Shown here: piece by piece, positions 56,853 to 64,000 of the stretch
Position numbering within the stretch: position 1 is the first letter of the stretch
How the letters are laid out: every line of letters begins with the position of its first letter
NCBI RefSeq assembly: GCF_001715975.1
Contig: NZ_MARB01000013.1
Location: forward strand, 62,001 to 126,000
Length of the DNA stretch: 64,000 nucleotides
Source: Candidatus Thiodiazotropha endolucinida
GTDB taxonomy: Bacteria; Pseudomonadota; Gammaproteobacteria; Chromatiales; Chromatiaceae
Direction: 5' to 3'
Notes under the pieces: generated by a model
Database searches by the model: none
What the model was told of the DNA's origin: nothing
What the model saw: only the letters and a program-made list of their open reading frames with translations
Made by a program: the position numbers and the translations under genes

Positions 56853-57509
56853 ATGACGTTGGCAATTTTTGACCTGGACAATACCCTCCTGGCCGGGGAC
56901 TCGGATTACCTTTGGGGTGAGTTCCTGGTGGAAAGGGGGATTGTGGACGGCAAGGCTTATAAGCTGGAGAACGATCGTTTCTACCAAGACTACAAGGCTG
57001 GTCACCTGGATATATTCGAATTTCAGCGTTTCTCTCTGAGACCGCTGCGTGACAATACGATGGAAAATCTGCTCGATTGGCGCAGAGAGTTCCTCGAATC
57101 AAAAATCCTGCCCATCATCAGTCCTCAATCTCGTCAATTGGTGGAACAACACCGTAACGCAGGGGATACACTGCTGATCATTACCGCCACGAATGCATTT
57201 GTCACATCCCCAATCGCCCAACAGTTCGGTATCGACCACCTGATTGCCACAGAGCCGGAGAGATTGGACGGCCACTATACCGGAGAGGTGGAGGGAGAAC
57301 CCAGCTTCAAGCAAGGCAAGGTGAATCGCCTCCGCGATTGGCTGCATGTCCATCATGAGGATCTGCGGGGAAGCTGGTTCTACAGCGATTCACACAACGA
57401 TCTTCCCCTTCTGGAGGCCGTTGAACACCCGGTTGCCGTGGACCCTGACGAAATCCTCTCAGGGATCGCCAGGGAGCGTAACTGGCGGATTCTGCAATTA
57501 CATGGCTGA
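56853..57509 (+). CDS. HAD-superfamily phosphatase, subfamily IB (SerB-like)
   Basis: 218 residues from ATG 56853. Catalytic motif I is AIFDLDNTLLAGDSDYLW (Asp nucleophile and acid/base), motif II LLIITATNAF, and the C-terminal metal loop FYSDSHNDLPLLEAVE. The class is that of histidinol-phosphate or phosphoserine phosphatases. It often occurs near rppH/ptsP in this group. Substrate not determined. Confidence 0.9.
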   Translation: MTLAIFDLDNTLLAGDSDYLWGEFLVERGIVDGKAYKLENDRFYQDYKAGHLDIFEFQRFSLRPLRDNTMENLLDWRREFLESKILPIISPQSRQLVEQHRNAGDTLLIITATNAFVTSPIAQQFGIDHLIATEPERLDGHYTGEVEGEPSFKQGKVNRLRDWLHVHHEDLRGSWFYSDSHNDLPLLEAVEHPVAVDPDEILSGIARERNWRILQLHG

Positions 57510-57514
57510 CTCAC

Positions 57515-57529
57515 GTAAACAGGTCCTAG
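57515..57529. repeat. Solo element end
   Basis: GTAAACAGGTCCTAG is a diverged copy of the family end ...ACAGGCCCTAG, placed between the HAD gene and the next small gene. It has no partner. Confidence 0.45.
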
Positions 57530-57547
57530 CTGGCCAGGAGATCCATT

Positions 57548-57769
57548 ATGGGAAACACCGCTTTTTTTGCCGTGTTGATCGTGCTCATTCTCGGCATTTT
57601 GTATGTCATGAAAAGCAGCGACAATCCCCCTGAAACCAATATCCACCAGACACCGAAAGAGTATATCGAGATGGTGGAAAAGAGAAAGGCGGAACGACTT
57701 TCGACTGAGAACCGTGAGAAACAGGGGCAACAGGGTCAGCCAGAGCAGGCGACAGGTACTCAACGTTGA
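57548..57769 (+). CDS. Small single-pass membrane protein, 73 residues
   Basis: One N-terminal span (GNTAFFAVLIVLILGILYVM) is followed by a hydrophilic, Lys/Glu/Gln-rich tail (KEYIEMVEKRKAERLSTENR, then EKQGQQGQPEQATGTQR). AGGAG precedes the ATG. Possibly expressed with the HAD gene upstream (38-bp gap). Function unknown. Its end overlaps the convergent gene by 10 bp. Confidence 0.65.
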   Translation: MGNTAFFAVLIVLILGILYVMKSSDNPPETNIHQTPKEYIEMVEKRKAERLSTENREKQGQQGQPEQATGTQR

Positions 57770-58161
57770 CACAAGGGACGTTCGTCCGGATTTTCCACGG
57801 CGGCGGCTATGGCATCCACAAACTCACCCAACTCCCGCGGTGAAACGGCCCCCAACAGGCGCTGCATCAGCTTGGGATCGATGACGGCCTGAACGATACG
57901 TCCATCTGCCAGGGTAACATTCACGCCGGCGGCATGCAGATGCGCTTCCCCTTCCCTCTTCGCCACCGCGGCCTCGTCACCCTCCAGCAACTGATCATAA
58001 TAGGCCTCGATCTTAACATCCAACGCCTCATCCAGGTCTTCCGGCAAGGCAATCAGCCACCCCTCTTCCGCAACAGAGGTTTCCGGATCCAGACCCAGCT
58101 GGCGCAGATAGTCGATGAACCTACGCCATGAGTGTTCATCGAACAAGATATATTCCAACAT
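57760..58161 (-). CDS. Conserved hypothetical protein, 133 residues
   Basis: From ATG 58161: MLEYILFDEHSWRRFIDYLR, EEGWLIALPEDLDEALDVKI, VKNVTLADGRIVQAVIDPKL-like region, and VSPRELGEFVDAIAAAVENP. A soluble alpha/beta protein, not recognised. The frame is open to 58221, but that part looks like leader. A ring of acidic helices suggests a small enzyme or regulator. Confidence 0.65.
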   Translation of the reverse strand: MLEYILFDEHSWRRFIDYLRQLGLDPETSVAEEGWLIALPEDLDEALDVKIEAYYDQLLEGDEAAVAKREGEAHLHAAGVNVTLADGRIVQAVIDPKLMQRLLGAVSPRELGEFVDAIAAAVENPDERPLCQR

Positions 58162-58231
58162 GACAGTCGCCACCTCACCCGCGGGCTCACGGTTTGAGCC
58201 TGTACCCGGGTTATTCTTCAACTCCTCGTAC

Positions 58232-58250
58232 AGGACCTGTTACTAATCCT
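58232..58250. repeat. Solo element end
   Basis: AGGACCTGTTACTAATCCT is a diverged copy of the family end, between the divergent hypothetical gene and the HIRAN gene. Partner end not seen. Confidence 0.5.
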
Positions 58251-58273
58251 AAAGGCTTCGGGGAGTGTACCCT

Positions 58274-58675
58274 ATGAAGAGAAAAAATATCCTATTCTCA
58301 ATATTGCGGATGGCGGGAATGGCTCTACGGCCGATATCTCACGGTCTGAGTTGCCCCGCTCGACGCCGGGTGGTGCTTCAGGAATCCCCCCTGGCGGGGT
58401 TTCAATACCATCGTGCTGCGTCGATCTGGCCCTTTCTAAGCGTCGGTGAGCATCTCCACCTCAAACGTGAACCCAGTAATCCCCATGACCGCTATGCTGT
58501 CGCCGTGTGGTTTAAAAATGAGCATCTGGGATACATCCCACGTCGTGAAAACCGTACCCTTGCCCGGCTGTTGGACCAGGGCGAACGGCTGGAAACCACC
58601 ATCGTACGCCTTCTTGAAGAGGAAAATCCATGGCGTAAAATCCGTTTTCGTGTCGAGTGGCTGCATTCGGGATAA
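58274..58675 (+). CDS. HIRAN-domain protein
   Basis: 133 residues from ATG 58274, preceded by GGGGAG. The HIRAN domain is clear: SPLAGFQYHRAASIWPFLSV, HLKREPSNPHDRYAVAVWFK, NEHLGYIPRRENRTLARLLD. Such domains bind DNA ends or single strands in repair proteins, and stand-alone copies in bacteria are not well studied. It may be a small DNA-binding protein. Confidence 0.88.
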   Translation: MKRKNILFSILRMAGMALRPISHGLSCPARRRVVLQESPLAGFQYHRAASIWPFLSVGEHLHLKREPSNPHDRYAVAVWFKNEHLGYIPRRENRTLARLLDQGERLETTIVRLLEEENPWRKIRFRVEWLHSG

Positions 58676-58715
58676 CGCTGAATGCGTTTCACCCATCCGA
58701 TCAGGGCCCGCTACC

Positions 58716-59342
58716 CTAACGTGTGCGTAATCCGCCCGGCCTTCTTGAGCGATTTTTCGATCTTTTACGTATGCCTTCGATACCGAGACTCAACTCCACC
58801 GCCTTGGCGGTGGCGCCAAGATATTTGGTTATGCCGAAATCCACCAGGACGATGCGGGTCCTGCCTGAAAACCCACGCCGATAGCCACCCCAGGGATCGG
58901 TCCCTGCACCGACATGATCCACTTCGATTCGCACTGGCCGGGTAACGCCCCTCAAGGTCAGATCACCCACGAGGGTTGCCTTACCCTCGCCATGCTCATT
59001 AAACGATCTGCTGATAAACCTGGCTTCCGGATAGGCCGCAACATTCAGGAAATCCTCATCCCTGAGATGTTTATCGCGTTCGGCATGATTGGAGTCGATA
59101 CTCCGGGTATCGATCACGACTTCGACCGTCGCTGCTGACGGGTTGTTTTCATCGTAACTGAAATCACCGGAGAAGCGATTGAACCGCCCGGTCAGCCAAC
59201 TGAAACCGAGATGGCTGATTTTGAACTGGATATAGGCGTGTCCACCTTCCGTATCGATACCATAATCGGATGCCGAAACCGACTGCGACAGACCAAAGAC
59301 CAGGAACAGAACCAGTGCCGGTCCGATAGGAATTTTAATCAT
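58716..59342 (-). CDS. YceI-family periplasmic lipocalin-like protein
   Basis: 208 residues. A signal peptide (PIGPALVLFLVFGLSQSVSA) is followed by the YceI beta-barrel: DTEGGHAYIQFKISHLGFSW, GDFSYDENNPSAATVEVVID, RSIDSNHAERDKHLRDEDFL, ATLVGDLTLRGVTRPVRIEV. Family members bind isoprenoid-like lipids such as polyprenols. The end is unusually basic (RKRSKNRSRRPGGLRTR) and may be a tail gained by read-through into new sequence. Confidence 0.92.
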   Translation of the reverse strand: MIKIPIGPALVLFLVFGLSQSVSASDYGIDTEGGHAYIQFKISHLGFSWLTGRFNRFSGDFSYDENNPSAATVEVVIDTRSIDSNHAERDKHLRDEDFLNVAAYPEARFISRSFNEHGEGKATLVGDLTLRGVTRPVRIEVDHVGAGTDPWGGYRRGFSGRTRIVLVDFGITKYLGATAKAVELSLGIEGIRKRSKNRSRRPGGLRTR

Positions 59343-59782
59343 ATCCTGCTCCTAAATTTTATATATTCCAGTGTTATAAAAATAGCCGATTGACCTGGCT
59401 TTTATTCAAACGTCATTCAGTTAATTTATTGCCGTTGACATCATAAGAAAACCGAATATGAATGCAGGTAATAATCAACATTAAATTCCCATAAATAGTG
59501 CCAAAAACGAAGGTTTTTTTGAATTGACTCTCATAGTCGATTCCGACCAGTTCTCACTTCTCTTTCGCAATTTATCGGTACGCATAAAAGGCAAGGGAAT
59601 CCGGTGTAATTCCGGTTTTTTTTACAAATGCATTCTCATATTTTCGAGCTCTTTCACACTGTGGAACCCCACAGCGTAATGTGTGAAGTTCGTCCCCTAA
59701 AACTGTGATCTCGTGAATGAATAAAAACGGGTGTTGACCGCCATAGTGAACAACTAAGATATATCGCAATCGAGGTTGTACA
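59343..59782. other. Divergent upstream region of the YceI and Ig-repeat genes
   Basis: 440 A/T-rich bases with no good ORF. A two-part hairpin lies at 59653-59687 (outer TTCACAC/GTGTGAA, inner CTGTGG/CCACAG). An AAGGGAATCCGGTGTAATTC word near 59592 recalls part of a cobalamin riboswitch, but the rest of the fold is not there. The stem ATCCGG/CCGGTT followed by eight T bases could be an attenuator. Confidence 0.45.
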
Positions 59783-61603
59783 ATGAAAGCCCTACACACC
59801 CTGCTACCACTTGTTGTTCTCCCCGCACTTTTCCTGACCGAGATGAGCCAACTGCAAGCCGGAACCGTCGCTGAAGAGAGTTATGCCGAACCGGCTGAAT
59901 CATTCAGTTTCGAGAAAGCCGTATGGCGGAAAAGAAAAGATCTGCTGGTTCTCAAAGGCAATGGAACACCAGGCGTTAAGGTAGACGTTTTCATCGCCGG
60001 TACGGATCTTTATCTGGGAAGCAAAACCGTCAACAAACGGGGCTACTGGAGATTAAAGTTCTATAATCCGGCCAACGTACCATGCGGCGTGCGTACCGAA
60101 TATGGAACGCTTGTTCAGGAAAGAACCGTTATTCGGGCACCGGCGGACTGCGTCAGCGGCTCGGAGCCGGAGCCACCCGCTGAGAATAGGCCTCCTGTCA
60201 TCAGCGGCACACCGCAGACCCAGGTTGCCGAGGGTCAGACATACCGCTTTACACCCAGTGCGAATGATGCCGATGGCGACACTTTGACCTTCTCCATCGC
60301 CAACAGACCGAGCTGGGCGAATTTCAACACATCCACAGGGCAACTGAGCGGCACGCCCGATCAAAACGCAGCCGGCACCACCAACAATATCGTGATCAGC
60401 TGTTCCGACGGTTCCGCAAGCGCATCCCTCGATGCCTTCAGTATCACTGTCGACGACAACAACCAGGCACCCACAATCAGTGGGACCCCGGACACCAGGG
60501 TTGCAGAGGGCGCAGGCTATCGGTTTGCACCTCAGGCACATGATGCCGATGGCGACAGCCTGACCTTCTCCATCGATAACAGACCGGACTGGGCCAGCTT
60601 CAATCCCTCGACCGGCGTTCTCAGCGGTACCCCCGGCTATGGCTCCGCCGGCACGACCGACCATATTGTCATCAGCGTCTCCGACGGCAATGCCGTCGCT
60701 TCCCTGAATGCCTTCAGCATCACTGTCAGCGACACCAATCGCGCCCCCAGCATCAGCGGCACACCCGATACCTCTATTGAAGAAGGTGACGGTTACAGCT
60801 TTACACCCGCCGCCAGCGACCCCGACGGCGATGCACTGACATTCTCGATCAGCAATCGGCCATACTGGGCAGCATTCAACCCCAACAGCGGACGCCTCAG
60901 CGGCACACCTGATTCCGAGTCTGCTGGAACATACCGGAATATCGTCATCACTGTGTCTGACGGCAGTGACAGTGTAAGCCTCGATGGATTCACCATCACC
61001 ATCAATGACGTGGCAGAACCGAACAACACCCCAGTCATCAGCGGCACAGCCGAACCCAGCGTCATCGCCGGAAATGAATACAGGTTTGCACCCGATGCCT
61101 CCGATGCGGACAACGATGAGCTGACCTTCAGTGCTTCCAACCTGCCGGCATGGGCCAGCCTCAACACCCAAACCGGTGTACTGAGCGGCACGCCCAACAG
61201 CGAGGATATCGGACGCTACGACGCTATCGTCATCACGGTAACGGATGGAACCGACAGCGCATCACTGAGCCCTCTGAGCATCGAGGTAGTGGAACCTGAA
61301 CCCACCGTAGGCAGCGTATCACTGGCATGGGTTCCGCCTTCAACACGCACAGACGGCTCATCACTCGATATGAGCGAGATCGCCGGCTACAAGATCTATA
61401 TGGGAACAACCGCAGACAACCTGCAACAGGTCATGGACCTGGCAGACTGCACCATCCACGACTATGTTATCGACAATCTCGATGTCGGCGACTACTACTT
61501 CGCAGTCACCACTTATGATACCGAAGGCAATGAGAGCGATTACTCCAACGTTGCCATGAAGAGCACCATGAGATTGACAACCGAAGCGGCCACGAGAATA
61601 TAG
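59783..61603 (+). CDS. Secreted protein with four cadherin-like (CADG/putative Ig) repeats and C-terminal fibronectin-type domain
   Basis: 606 residues. Signal peptide MKALHTLLPLVVLPALFLTE. An Ig-like region follows (about 35-125), then four roughly 93-residue repeats starting at about 134, 226, 319 and 413. Each opens with P-x-ISGTP-type motifs and contains FTPSANDADGDTLTFSI, then NRPSWANFN-STGQLSGTPD, then IVISVSDG and ASLDAFSITV. A fibronectin III-like domain closes it (506-600, SLAWVPPSTRTDGSSLDMSE). No membrane anchor or sorting motif is seen. Likely a surface or extracellular adhesion or calcium-binding protein. The repeats look recently amplified. Confidence 0.88.
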   Translation: MKALHTLLPLVVLPALFLTEMSQLQAGTVAEESYAEPAESFSFEKAVWRKRKDLLVLKGNGTPGVKVDVFIAGTDLYLGSKTVNKRGYWRLKFYNPANVPCGVRTEYGTLVQERTVIRAPADCVSGSEPEPPAENRPPVISGTPQTQVAEGQTYRFTPSANDADGDTLTFSIANRPSWANFNTSTGQLSGTPDQNAAGTTNNIVISCSDGSASASLDAFSITVDDNNQAPTISGTPDTRVAEGAGYRFAPQAHDADGDSLTFSIDNRPDWASFNPSTGVLSGTPGYGSAGTTDHIVISVSDGNAVASLNAFSITVSDTNRAPSISGTPDTSIEEGDGYSFTPAASDPDGDALTFSISNRPYWAAFNPNSGRLSGTPDSESAGTYRNIVITVSDGSDSVSLDGFTITINDVAEPNNTPVISGTAEPSVIAGNEYRFAPDASDADNDELTFSASNLPAWASLNTQTGVLSGTPNSEDIGRYDAIVITVTDGTDSASLSPLSIEVVEPEPTVGSVSLAWVPPSTRTDGSSLDMSEIAGYKIYMGTTADNLQQVMDLADCTIHDYVIDNLDVGDYYFAVTTYDTEGNESDYSNVAMKSTMRLTTEAATRI

Positions 61604-61638
61604 CTGCAATCGGATAGTCGTTTGGTTGGCTATACCAC

Positions 61639-61687
61639 GCACCGGATTCCAGGGATTACGATCCTTAAATCCGGTGCATTCTTTTTT
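61639..61687 (+). terminator. Intrinsic terminator after the Ig-repeat gene
   Basis: GCACCGGATT (61639-61648) pairs perfectly with AATCCGGTGC (61668-61677), followed by TTCTTTTTT. A strong 10-bp GC stem with a U-rich tail. Confidence 0.88.
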
Positions 61688-61800
61688 ACCTGCCGAATTT
61701 CAGCTTAATAAGGATCCATTTCATCCGGTGCATAGGCGTTCAGCCACCTGAAAAATCCATCGTTAGATCCTTGGTCAAGCTTGATGCATAGCCGTGGCAG

Positions 61801-63189
61801 CTACTTATCTATTTCGTAGCGTTTCATCTTCTCCCACAGGTTTTTGCGCGAGATACCCAAGGAATCCGCTGTCTGATTGATTTTGCCTTTATTTTCCGCT
61901 AGCGCTCTGGTTATTGACTTCCGTTCAGCCTCTTCGATAGTCTCTTTCAGTGTAGTTGTATCGTGAGTGTGGGCATTGCTGTCCGTGATCGAAAGATCGC
62001 TTTGGCTTATCCAAGGCCCATCGCAAAGGGCGACTGCTCTTTCAATGACATTCTTCAGTTCACGAACATTCCCAGGGAATGACATGGATTGAAGAGAGAG
62101 TTCAGCCTCCTTCGACAGACCTTTGATGCCCCCCTTTTTACATCGCCCCAGCTGGCTGACGAATTGTCTGGCGAGATAGACTATGTCCTCCCTACGTTGC
62201 CGCAGTGGTGGAATGTCGATATTGATTACATTGAGGCGCCAGTAAAGATCCGACCTGAATTCATTTTTTTCAATAACGACATCGAGATTGGCCTGAGTTG
62301 CGGCAATCACCCTCACATCAAGTGGAATTGATACAGATCCGCCGACACGTTCAAACTCCCTCTCCTGCAGCACTCTCAGTAATTTTACCTGTATATCGGA
62401 CGATACTTCCGCGATCTCATCAAGAAAGATGGTGCCGCCTTGAGCCTGCTCAAAACGTCCTTTTCGTTGTTGTGTCGCTCCGGTAAAAGCCCCCTTTTCA
62501 TGGCCAAAGAGCTCACTTTCGATCAGGGTGGCAGGTAGCGCGGCACAGTTCACACTGACCATGGGACCCTGTGACCTGAGACTGTTGTTGTGTATCAGGT
62601 TTGCAACGACCTCTTTGCCAACCCCGGACTCTCCGGTAAGCAATACTGAACTGTCACTCTCTCTGAGACGCGCCACAAGTCTCTCAATCTTTCGCATGGC
62701 GTTGCTTTTTCCCAAACAACCACTACCTGGTTTGAAGTAATCATTATCAGTGTCAGGGTTGTTGGCCGTTAACTGAATGTCGGAAATACATGAGAGCTGG
62801 TGCACCACCTTCTTGATGAACTCATTAATGTCAAAAGGTTTTGTTAGATAATCCAAAGCGCCGGCTTTAACCGTAGCGACTGCGTCCGATATATCGCCAT
62901 AAGCCGTCATGAGGATGACAGGTATGCCTGGATAATTGTTTGAGATATCTGTAAAGAGTTCGATCCCTGTACCATCCGGTAGGCGGATATCGGTTACGAC
63001 AAGATCTATATCTCCTTTTTCCAGCTCTTTTCTTGCACTCGCAGTATCACTCACCGCACGCACAGGTATTGATTCTATGCGTAACCTGTCAACAAGCGAT
63101 ATTTGCATGATCTCATCATCTTCAACCAGCAACAGGCACAAGTCTTTGTAGCTATCCGCCTCCATCGTCTGATCCATACTATTCTGCAT
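61801..63189 (-). CDS. NtrC-family sigma-54-dependent response regulator
   Basis: 462 residues. The receiver domain has an acidic patch (LLLVEDDEIMQ) and phospho-acceptor Asp67 (DLVVTDIRLPDGTGIELF). The AAA+ sigma-54 activator has Walker A LLTGESGVGKEVVANLIHNN, the sigma-54 loop ELFGHEKGAFTGATQQRKGR, Walker B GGTIFLDEIAEVSSDIQV and the Arg finger region. A Fis-type helix-turn-helix ends it (INQTADSLGISRKNLWEKMK). It activates sigma-54 promoters. Coupled to the kinase gene (TGATG overlap). Target unknown; it may be the adjacent secreted-protein gene. Confidence 0.95.
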   Translation of the reverse strand: MQNSMDQTMEADSYKDLCLLLVEDDEIMQISLVDRLRIESIPVRAVSDTASARKELEKGDIDLVVTDIRLPDGTGIELFTDISNNYPGIPVILMTAYGDISDAVATVKAGALDYLTKPFDINEFIKKVVHQLSCISDIQLTANNPDTDNDYFKPGSGCLGKSNAMRKIERLVARLRESDSSVLLTGESGVGKEVVANLIHNNSLRSQGPMVSVNCAALPATLIESELFGHEKGAFTGATQQRKGRFEQAQGGTIFLDEIAEVSSDIQVKLLRVLQEREFERVGGSVSIPLDVRVIAATQANLDVVIEKNEFRSDLYWRLNVINIDIPPLRQRREDIVYLARQFVSQLGRCKKGGIKGLSKEAELSLQSMSFPGNVRELKNVIERAVALCDGPWISQSDLSITDSNAHTHDTTTLKETIEEAERKSITRALAENKGKINQTADSLGISRKNLWEKMKRYEIDK

Positions 63190-64000
63190 CAGGCTGCCTG
63201 CCTGTTGATTACCGGCAGTTCGATGAGGAAAGTCGTACCTTTTCCCAGCTCGCTCTCAACCTCAATGATACCTTGCATATTCTGAACCAGACGGTAGACA
63301 ACCCACAGTCCCAATCCTGTGCCGTTGGGCTTTGTTGTAAAGAAAGGATCGAATAGTTGGTTTCTTATATTTGAGGCAACTCCGGGGCCATTATCACTGA
63401 CTTTGATGACGAGACGCCTTCCCTCTTGATACATGTTGAAATCAATGGTTCCGTTTTCGGGAATGATTTCAACAGCATTTTTCAGTAAATTACAGATTAT
63501 CTGTTCGGTCTTTCCTGGAATACAGGTATCTCTATCTGCTGTATTGTTCCAGTATATTTTGATATCTCTTTCACCTATTTCCGCCAGTATCAAATCATGA
63601 AGCTTGTCGACCTGTTGAATGTTTATCATTTCATCACTATCCTCGTTCTTGAGTCCAACGAGAAGGTTATGAACAATATCTTTAATCCGATGCAGTCCCT
63701 GATCAATAACCGGTAGGTAACGATCGATCAACTCCTTGTCGTTTGGATGCTGACGCAGCGTATCTATACAGTTCAAAAGCCCTGCAAGCGGGTTATTCAC
63801 CTCATGTGCCACACCTGCGGTAATTCTTCCCAAGGCGACCAGTTTCTCGCTCATTGCGATCTCCTCCTCGAGCATCTTTTTTTCCGCCAGTTCAGACATG
63901 ATCTGATTGAAAGTCACACTAAGCCTTCCTATTTCATCTCCCTCTTTCACCGGTATTGGTGAAAAGTCGGTCATCTCTCCACGCCCTACCGCCTCAAGCC
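63189..64000 (-). CDS. Sensor histidine kinase, C-terminal part, N-terminus outside the window
   Basis: The frame continues to the window edge (EAVGRGEMTDFSPIPVKEGD is HAMP-like), so only the C-terminal 270 residues are seen. A HisKA domain with phospho-His in AGVAHEVNNPLAGLLNCIDT, an N box (IICNLLKNAVEIIP) and G boxes (IKVSDNGPGVASNI, GTGLGLWVVYRLVQ) follow. It partners the sigma-54 regulator. The signal sensed lies in the missing N-terminus. Confidence 0.93.
   Translation of the reverse strand, partial: LEAVGRGEMTDFSPIPVKEGDEIGRLSVTFNQIMSELAEKKMLEEEIAMSEKLVALGRITAGVAHEVNNPLAGLLNCIDTLRQHPNDKELIDRYLPVIDQGLHRIKDIVHNLLVGLKNEDSDEMINIQQVDKLHDLILAEIGERDIKIYWNNTADRDTCIPGKTEQIICNLLKNAVEIIPENGTIDFNMYQEGRRLVIKVSDNGPGVASNIRNQLFDPFFTTKPNGTGLGLWVVYRLVQNMQGIIEVESELGKGTTFLIELPVINRQAA

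Noticed and set aside
59590-59625. Partial cobalamin-riboswitch-like word (AAGGGAATCCGGTGTAATTC)
   Set aside because: Only one short conserved word is present; the B12 box and the following CCCGC-type core are missing, and the downstream gene is unrelated to cobalamin.

Overview
The window reads as chromosome of a sulfur-oxidising gammaproteobacterium, close to Chromatiales-type or lucinid-symbiont lineages such as Sedimenticola or Candidatus Thiodiazotropha. The lineage is an inference, not proven. It rests on a glycine/tyrosine-rich sulfur-globule-type secreted protein, a complete periplasmic nitrate reductase operon (napFDAGHBC) with a NarX/NarL pair, an FNR gene with FNR boxes, and classic gammaproteobacterial gene orders: pyrG-kdsA-eno-ftsB-ispD, yafS-like/rnhA/dnaQ beside mltD, and ptsP-rppH. 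No rRNA, tRNA, CRISPR array, prophage or intact transposase gene was seen.

Layout. 1-3.1 kb: 3' part of an ECF sigma factor, a PiuC-type hydroxylase, a receiver-like protein and two hypothetical proteins. 3.3-11.3 kb: truD-ispF, an HDOD signalling gene in the opposite orientation, then ispD, ftsB, eno, kdsA and pyrG. 11.6-19 kb: sulfur globule protein, fnr, dnaQ, rnhA, a methyltransferase, mltD, a tautomerase and a LysR regulator. 19-21 kb: a gene-poor stretch with a palindromic repeat, a tiny membrane-protein ORF and a decayed ZnuA-like gene. 21.2-25 kb: a Fur-boxed Fe(III) ABC transporter. 25.3-31.6 kb: cobO, an AIM24-family gene, a methyltransferase, lemA, an M48 protease and yajD. 31.8-42.2 kb: narX-narL, napFDAGHBC and moaA, together the nitrate respiration block. 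42.2-47.9 kb: an MscS channel, a CopD-like membrane protein, argD, argF and an SH3/coiled-coil protein. 48.4-53.4 kb: an unusual eight-gene cluster. 53.5-59.3 kb: ptsP, rppH, a HAD phosphatase, small genes, HIRAN and YceI. 59.8 kb to the end: an Ig/cadherin-repeat secreted protein and an NtrC-type two-component pair running off the edge.

The best candidate for an undescribed system is the co-directional cluster at 48431-53436. It encodes a helical-repeat protein, a pseudo-receiver protein, a Ras/Arf-like GTPase with a GxPGQERF switch, a fused winged-helix/roadblock-like protein, a 47-residue peptide, a stand-alone roadblock/LC7 protein, an Aer-like PAS protein with RHPDMP and KNxRKxGxxYWV motifs, and a PhnD-like solute-binding protein without a signal peptide. 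A perfect TGTGA-N6-TCACA site lies about 250 bp upstream. This resembles a cytoplasmic GTPase/GAP-like switch coupled to a redox sensor and a ligand sensor; the function is inferred.

A second theme is a family of short non-coding inverted-repeat elements (ends CTAGGGCCTGT...ACAGGCCCTAG, core GAATGATAACGCCGC). Four near-complete copies (161-267 bp) and several solo ends are present. They sit so tightly against genes that they supply the stop codons of fnr, dnaQ, rnhA and the mscS-type gene, and they abut the start of cobO.
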